Positions 48,522-60,406 of a DNA stretch of 64,000 nt are shown here, in pieces (the stretch's first letter is position 1; each line of letters opens with the position of its first letter). The notes below the pieces were generated by a model. The model was given only the letters and a program-made list of their open reading frames with translations. It had not been told where the DNA came from and ran no database searches. The stretch comes from Planoprotostelium fungivorum (Eukaryota > Evosea > Variosea > Cavosteliida > Cavosteliaceae): positions 43,278-107,277 of the forward strand of contig MDYQ01000074.1 in assembly GCA_003024175.1 (NCBI GenBank), in the 5' to 3' direction. The position numbers and the translations under genes were made by a program.

Positions 48522-51500
48522 TTATTGCAGTGAGATATTACTACCGTGCTTCTGATGTTTCTGACAATACAACTGTCCTCCATTGACATAAGCTCTCGAT
48601 CGGATGGCTCTCATCTTCTGCTTTCCCGAGGGAAGTCCTCTCTGTACGTTGTCGATCTGTATGGACACCTGCTCAACGTCAGTGTGGATGCTCTCATCGC
48701 GTGACGATCACCTCTTGTGCATCGAGGTGCTGATCACAGGTGTTACAGGCCAGGCAGTGAGCGTGCCACCTTCTTCCGAACAGGTGAATGACTCCCGGAT
48801 CAACTGAAGTCCTCGGGAAAGGCCGGATAAATAGCTGTCCACCCATCATCAGATCTCCATCCATGATTGCGATGACGGATGATGATGATGATTCACCTGA
48901 TCCCGGTTCCAGGGTGCATCTTCTTGTGGATCACCTTCCATCATGTTGTTACACTTGGGGCAGAAGTGGAATGCGCGGTAAAAATGCTCCAGGCAGAACA
49001 ATTGACCGTCTAATCCCTCGTAGATGGTGTTATCACCGAACGGAGACTTGCAGACCGAGCAGACGGTACACTTTGTGTGCCACTCTTGACCTGAGAAAAT
49101 TCTCAGATATTGAAATTTCGGGTTACGCACCCTTCGATGTGACAGCGTGAGCGTCTGAGCGGTCAACGTTCTCGCCGCAGCCACCACAGCCTGCCACCTG
49201 AAGATTTCAGAGAATATTCCGTGAAATCTCTCTGAATATTCACCATGTCTGAACCGGATGCAGATTGCACCGTGCTGCCGTAGCCTCTCGATAGAGCTCG
49301 ACTGTCCTGCTACAACCCGTCAGTTTCATTCGAATGAGTCTCCCTCACCTTCTCCATCTCGCTGTGGGTTCTCACCACGAGGGAATTTTGATCCATGGAG
49401 CTCTGCTGGGAAATGAGAGCGGGAGGGGCGTTCATGACTTGAGAGTCCATGTTACTCTTTCTCAGGTCTGATAGAGACATCTTCGAATGGCTTTCCTTCT
49501 TCTCGGTCGAGTTGAACAGAGCCGGAGCTGTTGGAATTTGAGCGGGAAAACAATAAAATGAAATAAATGATTCACCGTCGCGGATGGGCGTCTTTTCTTC
49601 TCTCTTTCGCGAGAAAGTGCGGAGGGAACCACCGTAATTGGGCTCAGTCTTCAGAGCTTGAGTTCCTCTTAAAGTCCAGAAGGTGCTATTGTTCTTCTGT
49701 TTCTAAACTCCTTGGTCAGATGATGATGCATCGTGTGATGGTGATGAACTCACGTCTTCGTAGTCGAATGTGTTCATGTTGTCCTTCTTACGTAAAGTTC
49801 TGAAAACACTCGAGAGACCTCCCTGATCATCATGAGACATCATCCGACCGCCGTCACATCTCACCTTCTTCTTCTCCTTGTTCGGACGAGGTCTGAATTC
49901 TGCCAGCGTATTATTCGCAGCCTGCGAATCCTTCTTCGGAGTGGGAGGTAGACCGGTCCTACCCCAAGTCAACCGTGAAATCTCGATGAAATCTCACTTT
50001 GCATGTTCGTAGAACGCCGCCACGTTACGTTTGGCACTGACCGCACGGCTCAGTCTCCTGGGGGGCATGCTGATAGGTCTCCTCACGTCTTCTCCCTTCT
50101 ACAACGAGTCAAAACAAACTCCGACGTACTCCGACATACCGATGGAGGTGGTAGCCTCTCACTCTGTGCCCCTCTCGATTGCATGAGGCCCACGCCAATG
50201 GGTGACCTCTCGCTGGGAGCCGGAGTCGTGATAGAGTCCAACGTGCTGACCAAGTCAGCTCTACGTCTCTGCAAGCTGATGATGGCGCCTTGTAGAGCGT
50301 CGACCGAGTAAGGCATGTGAGCGGGAACACTGTACGGGAGGGACATCATCGAATCCATCAGTCCCTCGGCCTCCCAGCGTAATTGTTTGATCTACAACGA
50401 GTCAATTTGGCTCCACGTGTGAAAAGAGTGTATCACCTGTTCTCTACATTTGAGCCACAAGTTGTTGTCTGAAAATTCCTGAGAAGAAGATACTTGCTCG
50501 ATCGATTCGATGGCTCTCAGCAATTTGTTCGCGTGGATCTGAGTTTCCGTAGCGGTCACCGCCGCTACGCCTGCATCCGTCAATCTACAACGCTGTAGAT
50601 GGACCCCTTCACCTCCGATGGTGTAAGTGTGGATGCTGCGCAGCACGGCGGCCAGTCGACTGCAGTGTCTGTTGATGGCACCGCACATGTCTTCTACACT
50701 GCTGCCGGTGGTGTAATCCATCGTGTCATACTGTTGAGACACCATCTTTGGTGTAACTACCTTTGGTGTAACCATTTTTGGGGTGGCCATCTTGGGTGTC
50801 GACACTTTAGGCGTCGACATTTTAGGTGTCATGGACCTACTGGCCGTGACTCGTACTTGTGATGTCTTGGGGGAGATCTGTGATATCTTGGGGGTAACCT
50901 GTGATATCTTGGGGGTGACCTGTGATATCTTGGGGGTGACCTGTGATATCTTGGGAGTCATCTGGCGCGTCAGATCTGAGTCAACGGTGGTGGGTTTAGA
51001 GGTTGACTTGTGGATGTCTTGAGAGCTCCTGGCTACGGGTATGACAATCTCATCTACGGGTGGAGGAGGTAGAGGTAGTGTGGCGTAGTAATCTGGACAG
51101 TTGAGCGTTGTAGACGGACGTGCGGTACTTACCATCTGACATCTCCGAGGGGTCCAATTCTTCGCCCGAACTCGAATTTCCGACGTACTGCACGATGTTA
51201 CCCTCACATTTGCGCGGGAAAATTTGGCGGGAAAAGTCTCACCTCTAAGATATTGGAGGGACCCCATCGGACTTGAATTTCACCAGAATCTCTCTCTAAT
51301 TCTGCCGGTATGACCTCACTGTCTGTGTAGGCTTCGTCGTGGTACATCACGTCTCTCGGTACATCCTCCTCTTCCTCGGAGCTTACGTCGGGGTACGCAT
51401 CGGAGTTCGGGGTCGGTTCGGGATCGGACGTATGCTGCGTACGTAACTCCTGGGTGGGGGTACGTACGATCTCGGACATACGCTCCAGGTTCTCGTCGAT

Positions 51501-52027
51501 GATTTTTTGCGTCTGTGAGATCTCTTCTTGGGCAGGGACAGGCTGCATACCGTCAGTCTACAACGTTGTAGATCGATTCTCACCTCCTCTTGTCCCCTAG
51601 CTTGGACGTCAGCGGGAGAGGGCTCTATGTTTTGGGGAGTGTCCTTCTTCTCGTGGGGTGATGCGAGCTCTCGTGTGTCCTCATCTTTCAGTTGTTCGGC
51701 TTGGTTGGTGATCGATGCGAGATAAGCATCGAGTAATTCGATCTCTCTCGTGAAGTCATCTTTGTCTCTCACGGCCGGCTTGGGTATCTGGTTGAAGTCA
51801 ATCGTGATTCACGTATGCAGGAAGCGATGATGGACATCACCTCCGCTTGATAGACGGCGGAAGGCACTGGCTGAATGAAGCCCGAGAGGTCGAATTGGAC
51901 GACTGGGAGGTCCCACTCATCAGAAGTTGAAGGTTGCAATCGAAGTGGATCGGACTGGCATCCGTCAGATCATCAACGAGAACACGTGGACACTTGAGAG
52001 AACAAGGTGATGACTCACGACTACCAT
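48522..52027 (-). CDS. Two-LIM-domain scaffold protein (paxillin/zyxin-like layout)
   Basis: About 850-900 residues in some 17 exons. A start M-V-V spliced to SDPLRLQPSTSDEWDL opens a long, mostly disordered N-part with an LD-like helix (EIELLDAYLASITNQ), acidic patches (SSEEEEDVPRD) and four TPKISQV plus several TPKM/TPKV units. Further segments include PPRRLSRAVSAKRNVA. The C-terminus has LIM1 (CGGCGENVD, WHTKCTVCSVCKSPFG, GQLFCLEHF, FCPKC) and LIM2 (WHAHCLACNTCDQH, then QLYCQKHQ). LIM proteins of this form sit at actin-linked adhesions. The LIM part is sure; linking all N-terminal exons to it is inferred from frame and from the lack of stops. Confidence 0.75.
50583..50600. repeat. Near-palindrome ATCTACAACGCTGTAGAT in an intron of the LIM gene
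   Basis: One base off the perfect palindrome. A further copy, GTCTACAACGTTGTAGAT, lies at 51556-51573 in another intron of the same gene; TGACTCGTTGTAG half-sites (sense strand) end introns near 50097 and 50394. Confidence 0.75.
50740..50966 (-). repeat. Coding tandem repeats TPKISQV and TPKM/V
   Basis: Four near-identical 21-bp units encode TPKISQV (the last ISPKTSQV), followed by six or seven TPKM/TPKV units of 5-7 residues. The array lies in one exon of the LIM-protein gene and keeps its frame. Thr-Pro dipeptides make likely sites for proline-directed kinases. Confidence 0.85.
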
Positions 52028-52517
52028 TATGATTGAAGAAGTTTGATACGTGCGTGGGTGATCGTTTCGTGAGGTGTGGTAAGCTAGCTAAGAGTGTGAC
52101 TTCATCTCTGATGAAACTTGTTTCCACAGGAGGTGGAAACACATCCAGCATTCGGAGGATCACCAATGGAGGACTCCTGCTCCCGGTCAGAGACGCAAGA
52201 ATGGATTTTCATACGGCAGGTCCAGAACTTCTCTTCTGTCCCACACTTGGGACAATCACGATGATTCGGACGATGGGAAATGTAACAATCTTCACCAGGC
52301 TACACCTACTATAATTCTGTTGAGACGAGTTCTTTCCAGTAAGCGCTGACTGTAAGTAACTCGGTCACAAATCATCCTGATCTGGCTCTCAAAAAATGTG
52401 ATACAGAACTTCAAGCCTTTGTAATTATCGAATAGAGACGTACTTCTGTTGAACATAGAGGCACCCGAGGCATGGCGATCGATAAAATAAATCATCCAGC
52501 ATCAGCTTTTACTTTTT
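52028..52517. other. Intergenic, no gene seen
   Basis: Promoter side of the LIM gene and 3' side of the next small gene. No supported frame or structure. Confidence 0.45.
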
Positions 52518-52995
52518 TTATCGGCTCATTTTCATCTTGCGTCTCTGACTTATAACTCTCCTGACCGAATCAACAGCCTCTATCCAAGCGGCAGGCCCTT
52601 CTCAAGCGCTTCTTCTTTCATCCGTGACCTTACCTGGTTCCTTTAAGGGAAACCTTGGAGGCAGCTCATGTCACCCGCCCGGGCCCTGGTTCACCCTCGG
52701 GACATTTTTTAACCATTCTTCCATCAGCTCACAGCTGCAGACCTCCATCGCTTTCAAACGCAGACTTTATCCTCCAGATCACAAGAGTAGGGGGGGAAGT
52801 GTAGCTGTTGGTCTATCAATTCTTCCACAGTTGTAGAGATTTCATCCGATTGCCGGGTGAGGGAAAAAGTCACGCCAGACGCAAACTCGCCTGGAAGACG
52901 GAAGAACCAACCACAAGAAAAGAAACAGATCCACAACAGGTGAAGTCACGTCCTCTTTTGGTTCCATAAGGAAAATCAGGGATTGATACAAACAT
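52518..52995 (-). CDS. Small intron-rich protein, ~98 residues
   Basis: Five exons split by tiny introns (about 60, 33, 54 and 33 nt) join in one frame: MFVSIPDFPYGTKRG, then EFASGVTFSLTRQSDEISTT with VEELIDQQLHFPPYS, then MEVCSCELMEEWLKNVP, E-P-E, and AAWIEAVDSVRRVISQRRK with end KMSR. The composition is that of a compact helical protein. All donors begin GTG or GTAAG and all acceptors end AAG or CAG. No family is recognised. Nearly 40% of the gene is intron. Confidence 0.6.
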
Positions 52996-53133
52996 CAGAC
53001 GCAAACAGATAGAGACACGAGATGATGATGACACAATGGTCCGGAGAGCTGCCGCTGACGGCAGAATATAAGATATATGGAGAGACGAGAACGTCTTCCT
53101 TCTTTGGATCATCTTCTTTCATCGTGAGTTGAT

Positions 53134-54286
53134 ATGAAACTCCGATGTCAACTCGTGACCCACACCTCTATAGAAGAACCTCGTTACAGACGTCTCCAAG
53201 CTGTGGACGTCCATCAGCAAGGAGAAGATCAATGTATCCAGGGTAATCATCTATTCCCTCCGATCATTACGACGGCTGACACCGATTACAGCCGTTGGCA
53301 GTCGAAGAAGGTGATTTGGGGGACTTGGAGTTATTGTTGACCAACCGCGACGTCCTCTTTCACCTCCTCTCATTGTTACGTCCTAAGGACCTCGCCAACC
53401 TCTGTCGGGTGTCTCGCAAGATGAACTTTTATGCCTCTCACAACTACGTGTGGAAGAGTCTATTCGATCGTGAGAAGAAGAAGGCACCGAGGGAGCTCAT
53501 CGAGAGGTTATCCTACAGAGAGCTCTACCAACACATCTGTGAGCTCCAAACAATTTTATTTGATTTTAATCTTCTCAGTCCGATGGGAGTGGGATGATGC
53601 CAAGAAGAGCACAGGACTATCACTCGTTGATGACTCCATCACAGCCACACGTCCACAACAAGAGAGTCCAGCCAACCCATGTGTCATGTCTAAATTACCT
53701 TTCAATCGCATCAAGGACTCTTACGAGGTTTGTCATCTTCTCATCTCCCATCCATTCTGATGTCCATCACACGTCACGTTCATCTTACATCTCACATCTG
53801 TCCATGTTGTTGACATGCTGCAGGTCACCATCCGAAACAAAGGCACTTGGCTCGGTATCGGCGTCTCAGATTCCAACCTACGGTTACAAAACGAGAGCAC
53901 TCTCGGCAAGCAACGACACGGCTTCAACAGCGCCTTCTTCTGCCAAGACACCACCGTCCTGCAGACGAAAGGACATTTAGACGTCCAAGTGCAGCAAGCA
54001 TTACAGACGGGAGACCGATTAAAGGTGATCTATTGTTTCACGTGACATGAAGAATAAATCGAATTGAAATACGTTTCTGACGCTCTACAACAGGTCAAGA
54101 TCGATTTCGAGCAGAAGAGAGTGTTATACTACCGAAACGGCAAGCTGGAAGGAGTGGTGAGAGGAGATTCAAGCTGAAGAGTTCTAAAGAGGGTAGGTCA
54201 ACTCGAAGGTACCACTCAAAGAGGGAGAACTGTATCCAGTCGTGAACCTCAGTTTCACATCTTCCGTATCATTCGTCAATTCATAG
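53134..54286 (+). CDS. F-box and SPRY domain protein (FBXO45-like)
   Basis: An F-box (NRDVLFHLLSLLRPKDLANL, CRVSRKMNFYASHNYVW) is followed by a SPRY domain: KRWEWDD-type start (VRWEWDDAKKSTG), TIRNKGTWLGIGVSDSNL, QRHGFNSAFFCQDTT, VQQALQTGDRLK, IDFEQKRVLYYRNGKLEG and, after a last GTGAG intron, NSKVPLKEGELYPVVNLSF. FBXO45-type proteins are substrate-binding parts of ubiquitin ligases that use the SPRY domain to choose targets. The first exon (MKLR, spliced to YVSKLWTSISKEK) is uncertain. It ends tail to tail with CEMIP-like gene 2, 140 bp away. Confidence 0.85.
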
Positions 54287-54426
54287 GAGGATTTGCTAGA
54301 AATCAACTGTTGTAATGACCGAGGAGGCACGGAGAAATGAGAGCCACCTATAAACTGTATCGATATGTAGTATGGGAGAATTCTTCGTTGTAGTGCGAAT
54401 TTCATTTATTATCGTACAGTGCAGCA

Positions 54427-57400
54427 TCAGAGCAAGGCGAGGGCGGTGAATACAACGAAGAAGGACAGAGTCACGGCCGAATTCGCTCCGCTCGATTTCA
54501 ATCTATCTTCGTCAGCTAAACCTTAAAACCTCGTCTCACCCTTCTTGTACCGTGCCCGTCTGTTGTCCGACCGATGTTACCGGTGACACGTAAGTGTACA
54601 CGATTTCCTTCGCCGCGCCAGCGTACAATTGGGCGGGAACGGTAGAGAACCTCACTTGACTGAGAGAGATATCGAAGACATTGTTGGCCAAGACATCAAA
54701 TTCGTTATCATAAGTAGGACCGAATGTGAGCCGGTTGAAGTTGTTGTTTGATTTGAAACCTGAGAGGGGTAATCGCACGAACGTCCATCTGTCGTCGACG
54801 AAATAGTTTGGCGTGTAGCCTTGCAGCGGCTGCGCATTGTAGCCGGAGTCGCCTTGAGCGGTGAGTTGTAGAACGATGGTAGTGTTGGGCGTGGCGGACT
54901 TGACAAAGAATTCCAACGAGACGAACCGACTGGGGAGTTTCCTGAGAGTTGTCAGTGATATTTCATGATCGAATGGGATTCACAATGTCATGTCGCTGAA
55001 GCCAAAACCATTGGAGTTATCGTTGGTGAAAGTGAGAGATTGACCGTCACACATGGAAGACATAGTGTCGTTGTCGATGTATGAACCGGCGTCACTGTAG
55101 ATATCGAACTGAGCAGAGCCTGACTCTGTCAGAAATCGTCACGAGAGAGTAATTCACCGTTGTAGACGGGAATTGTCTCGTACGACGGCTTACAAGGGGG
55201 CACGTCAGATGCATCCGCGGGTGCCCAGGTCTTGCCGTCAGTATCTTGCATCTTCACCTCTCCACTCAGTAGCTGTCGCACGTCAGTTCACGTGTCGATT
55301 ACGTCATAACACGTCATCACTCACGATCTCCCCCGTCATTGTTGATCTGGCCATCAACTGCAGGCCGCCTGCGTTCACCTTCTCCCACAGCCTTCTCGTC
55401 AATGGAATGACGAATGACACACCCAAGATCTTGTCTCTCAGCTCGTCAGACACACACTCGTTGTTCACTGCAAGGCAGAAGTTGTAGTCCAGTCCTCTGA
55501 GGTTGTGGTACAGCTGATAGGCCAGGCGAGGTGCGAGGTTGCGGTAAGAGGGATAGAGCTGGAAGAAAGCAGTGCCAGCTGCATCTTTGGGTCCCTACGA
55601 TGTCATCAGATGCGATGACGTCGTCGTTGTATGATGCAACGCACCAGAAGGTCGGCACGGAACAAGTCGTGACGGACGGCCTTGGGCAGAGCTGCAGGCT
55701 GAGGGGCAATGGTAGCCTTACCCGATCTTCTGCAGTTGGTACCGCAAGAGGCAGTCACCTACAGATGGATCAGTGTACAGATATTCCACGGTCTCAAAAT
55801 CTCACGGTAGTCTGTTGTCCTTGATCAAATGGAGTCTGATATGCGTCAATGACATATTATTCCTTATCACTCACAATGAAGAAGTAATCGCCGGCTCCGC
55901 TGCCACCATACTGCTGCTCAGTATCGGATGACAAGAGGATATACAGCTTCTCCAGGCTCGAGTCGTAGTAGTACGTGTTCCAGCTCAGATCTTCGTACGT
56001 GTTCACCTGCTTGTGCTTCACTGTAGGGCTGTACTCTCTATCAGCCTTGACGACGGATGATGCTATGACTCACTCGGACGTGGTGTAGCTGGTAACGATA
56101 GTGAAGGTAGTGCCCCTTGGATAAGCAATAGAGAAGATGACCCATCCGTTCGATTTCGTGCATTGTCCCAGCGTCAGAGTCAGAGAACCGAAAGACTGGA
56201 AGATCGAGCCAGTGCTATTGTGGTTGATGATCTCGTAGTGACCACCGTTCATGAAGGCAGTGTAGACGTACCACGACTTAGCTCCATCCGTGCTCTCTGT
56301 GTTACGTCAATGGATGTGGCAGTCTGACACTTACGTAAGAAGTGTACGTTAGTGATGGGTGTTCCCATGGGAACGAATCCAACGGTCAGATCAGAGAAGA
56401 GATTGACCACTGCCTTTCCTCCGAAGTATTCCATCTGGTACTGGGTGGTATCCGATTGTTCCGGTATCCACGGAGATTCTTTTATCTGCACGATTGAGAT
56501 GACGTCGTATGTGATGTCATCCACTTACGTCGGCTGAGACGGTCATGTGAGAGAATCCGTACTTGAACCAGTTGCACTGATAGCCTGGCCATGAGTCCTT
56601 GTATGTACACTCTGGCATCTGTGCATGTCAGATGAAATTCAAGTCGACGTATCTCACAGTGCCGAATCCAGGCATCATGCCGAGAACGTAAGCTCCACCC
56701 TTCACACCTGATGACGTCATCACACGTCATACGCGTATCGTACACGTACCTGTCATGGTACCATCGTCCAGGATACCGTCTCCTTGGAACGTGTAAGTTC
56801 CGAACCAGAAGGGAAAGGCAACGACTTCAGAGTTGATCAGGGTAGAGTTGAGCGCCAGCCATCCCTGCATCATCGTCACACCTCATGATACATCAAAGTA
56901 AGCCAATACATACCGGAGGCGAGTCCCAGCCGGGTCCGTTGGCTGTCACAGTGTCAGTCACGTCAAAATATTTCGACGAGATGACGTCTCAATACAACTT
57001 CTACTCACTCGATCCACTCCATGCCTGTTGTAGGTCAGTCATACGTCATCATATCACTTGTCATCCACTCACCCCGTACGATACGACCGAATCCGTAAAG
57101 TTGATGAAAGTGGAATCTACAACGGTCAATCCATTTCCCACGTCATAGTGTGTGACTCCTCCAATGGGAACCACTTCTCCCGAGGCAGATGGAACAGAGA
57201 TACCGCGATCGGTGTTGGGTAGACCCCTGTGATGATGAGGATGACGTCATCGTTGTAGATCGACTCACACATTGTCAGATCTTCCGATGAAAGTCCAGTT
57301 GACCGCTGCCTGAGTGTTGATGGCATCGAAACCTCTGCCGAAATCGGCCACGACAATATCCTAGTGACGTCAGATAACGACATGACAGGCCATCGCACCC

Positions 57401-59285
57401 TCCAAGTGGAAGGTGAACACCCTCTCGTCCACACTGCAGGTCCACGGATCTACAACGCGTCAACTCTGAGGGACGTCCTCCGATATCCTCACCTTGTAGA
57501 TGATCATGTCACTCAATACGAGAGGAACTTTCATCCAGTCAGCGAATGGAGGACCACTCGTGGGCTCCCAGCCACCGGCATCCAGATTGCCTTCGTCATC
57601 TACTTCCATGTTGGAACACTGTACACCGTCCTGGTAGATCGTGTGGATGACGTTGCCACGGAAACCGTTGGGAGGTAGAGATGTACGACGAGGGTTCATC
57701 ACTGTCTGGTCGGGCCAGAAGACGGCAGACTTTCTCAGCGGGTGGGGTGGCATGACGAACCAGAAACCGATGAATGCTCCCGAGGCGACTGTATTGACGT
57801 GTCAGAGTGATGATGGTGACGTGTGATGACGTCACCGTTGTCGATGAAGGTGTTGTTGGGGTTGGAGATCTGATGGATGTCAGGGGTGAGAAGTCGATCG
57901 AGGCTCACCCAGAAGGCACTGGCTTGGCTGTCTGAGACCAACAGAGGCTTAGCCATGTTCTGAATGCGTGCTCCCCAGTTGCGTATGAACTGATTGCCAT
58001 GCTCTCCTCCTGCCTCATACTTGAGTCTGCAGCGATGAGTGATGAGAGGTCACCATCTTCTAAGAACCAGCAGTGACCAAAAGTGTTGTAGCCGATGTTG
58101 TCTTGCAGTGTGATGCCGTGTGTCTCGTGCACAGACACGCATCTCTGACAGCAGTCGTGTATGGATGATGCAGACACAACGACGTTCATGCCGAACATGA
58201 AGCGAGCCAAGTGAAAGTGAAGAGGGTATCTGTTCGATTCATTCGGTCCAAGATGGATGACGGATGAGACATCACCTTCCCGTGACGCCAGACTGTCCCA
58301 TACGTATCAGCTCAACGGCCTGGACGATGTGATAGCCGTATCTCAGCATGATGTGACCACCCTGACTGTTACTATTGGAAGTAATATCGCCTTGTATGAC
58401 GATCCTCTTGGTCAGTAAACTGAAGAAGCTGAGTTCCAGCTCTTGGAAGGAAGATGCGAAGGATAGAATGGTCTCACCCCACTTCGGCTCTCTGATAGCC
58501 TTGACCCCAGTGAGTGAAGCTGAGAGGTGTAGACAGCGTCACTGTCTTTCCATCGGAAGACACGCTCTGTATCACTCTCGTCTCGTGCTGATCGGGGAAG
58601 CTGTCCTCCTATAATACAATAAGTCGACGTGTAGAACAGTTGTGGAGTGTGCTGACGCCTCACCACTTCAGCGAAATCGGTAGAGGCGATCAAGATGGTG
58701 TCGCCAGCTCTCCACTGCACCGCGTCTTGCAGCTGAAGACTGCTGCTGCTGTTCATAGCGTTCGAAGACAGTCGAGTCCAAGAAGGTCCGGCAGTATAGC
58801 CGAACATCTGCACAGTGCCACCCATCATCGACACAAGACCTTTGACGCCAAAGTCGGTAGAGTCATAAGGGTCTGTGCCAAGAGCTTTACCGCCAACAAG
58901 AGTGATAGTCACCTGCTCATTTCAACTTCCGATCGATCGGTTGTGGTTTCATCTCTGATTGAATTACCTTCTTTGTGATGGGACAGTCTTTCGTTCCGAT
59001 ATACAGCGTTCCATTCGTGCCGACTACTATGCCTTGTGTAGTGAGAGACAAAGTGGAGTCCAAGATGTAAAGCACTCCATTGATGTGGATGACTCCGAGA
59101 GAGTTCTGAGGGCTAGAGTCGAGAACAGCTGTGGTACCAGCCGAGATGGTAGCATCGCTGTTGAGCTGATTCCAGTCAGAGCGGGTAGACCACTTGATCG
59201 TTCCTGACGGAAGACTAGGTGGGCAGGCTGCGAGAGCGCCGGCCACGGTGAAGAACAACAAGAACGCGAGTTGGCTGCGACTCAT
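54427..59285 (-). CDS. CEMIP-like G8-domain protein 2, GPI-anchored
   Basis: A close paralog of the gene at 23084, with the same exon plan, length and domains. It has signal peptide QLAFLLFFTVAGALA, the G8 domain (IKWSTRSDWNQL, VLDSSPQNSLGVIHINGVL), the CEMIP signature (SIHDCCQRCVSVHETHG, DNIGYNTFGHCWFLEDGD), Cys-paired beta modules and a GPI signal (ANSAVTLSFFVVFTALALL). Exons and many introns align at the DNA level over 4.8 kb, so duplication is fairly recent. The region before the start codon is also duplicated. No frameshift or in-frame stop was noticed, so the copy looks intact. Confidence 0.88.
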
Positions 59286-59358
59286 GCTGGAAGAGAATGA
59301 ACGGCCGCTTACAGAACCTGAAGCCAGCGGTATGACACATTGATGTCAAAGGTGGTCT

Positions 59359-59380
59359 CGTTCGCCTCGTGAGGCGAACG
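59359..59380. promoter_or_regulatory. Stem-loop upstream of CEMIP-like gene 2
   Basis: CGTTCGCCTC and GAGGCGAACG form a perfect 10-bp stem with a 2-nt loop, 74 bp before the start codon. It lies just after TGATGTCAAAGGTG, at the same place as the different stem-loop before gene 1 (28022-28039). Confidence 0.45.
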
Positions 59381-59691
59381 CAAACATCTAAATGTGCCTT
59401 TGACACATCGACCATCACAAAGCGACTCTCAATCACACCTTCCGCGTCACAAACATGGTGTTGTGTGAGAGGCCGTACAATGAACATCTCTGAATACAAC
59501 CCATGAGGTGCTCGTCATCGTGTTTGCCGGTCGAAGGTGGAGTATTCCCTTATACCTATACATGCAGTAACAAGGTATCAGCGGTAACCTGTCTGGATCG
59601 ATGTAGACAGATACCATTTTGTATCCGCGAATTGGGTCTGTTTTAACAAAATTCGTTCAGAATAAATACGGTCGCATCATCGTGCATCAAG

Positions 59692-60346
59692 ATGGTTTTT
59701 TTCAAACCGATCGCCTCTCATCCTATTCTGGAGGCACCAGAGATACAAGACATCATCTTGAGGTGAGAATGTTTGACCGTCATACACATCATTCAACCGT
59801 CGAAAACAGGTACGTCTTTGACTACGACGAGCAGAGCGTTCATCCATTCACTCAGCATCGGCATAGTTTCTGTCCATACGATGAAATGGACAGAAATTAT
59901 TGCAACAAGGAAGAGATGAACAGACGGATGACAAAAGCTATGGAAGGTTACAGAAGACAACAGTGTCAGTCAGTCGAACGACTGCAAACTTGGAAGGCAA
60001 TTCGACAGTGTTCGAGGCGTATGAGGCAGGTGGCCGACCAGTTCTGCACCTTCGAAACCTGGCATTACCTCCTCGCCATCTTCCGCTCAGACTTGCCCGC
60101 CGTTCGATTCTTCTTATCGAAACCAGAGATCGACGTGAATGTCCCCATCTCTCTGCGCAATCTGGAAGAACCAACATGAGATGGTCCCTGATCTTCACGG
60201 ATGACAGGGTCAAGGTGTGGGTCGACTACAGAGACAACATGGACCCTTGGGGAGTCTGTGGATCGGAAAAGATCAGGAGGATGCTGGAAGATCGTAAACT
60301 GAAGAGAGAGTTGCTCTACTGCGACAGTTGTGGGATGGAGCATTAA
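59692..60346 (+). CDS. Small F-box/ankyrin-like protein
   Basis: The start MVFFKPIASHPILEAPEIQD and DIILR joins across a 48-nt GTGAG..CAG intron to YVFDYDEQSVHPFTQHRHSF. The pattern HPILEAPEIQDIILRYVFD with a later AIRQCSRRMRQVADQF resembles a divergent F-box. An ankyrin-like half repeat follows (WHYLLAIFRSDLPAVRFFLS). A frame change near 60140-60185 needs another intron to reach VWVDYRDNMDPWGVCGSEKI and the Cys-containing end CDSCGMEH; its exact borders are unclear. It lies between two CEMIP-like genes on the opposite strand, 61 bp from the stop of gene 3. Confidence 0.55.
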
Positions 60347-60406
60347 AAGGAATAAAGATGTACAATCGTGGGTCATGATTTATAGAATCAAGCATTTGCC
60401 TTGCGT

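Noticed and set aside
60065-60376. 103-codon minus-strand frame
   Set aside because: It is antisense to the better-supported plus-strand F-box/ankyrin-like gene and has no motif of its own.
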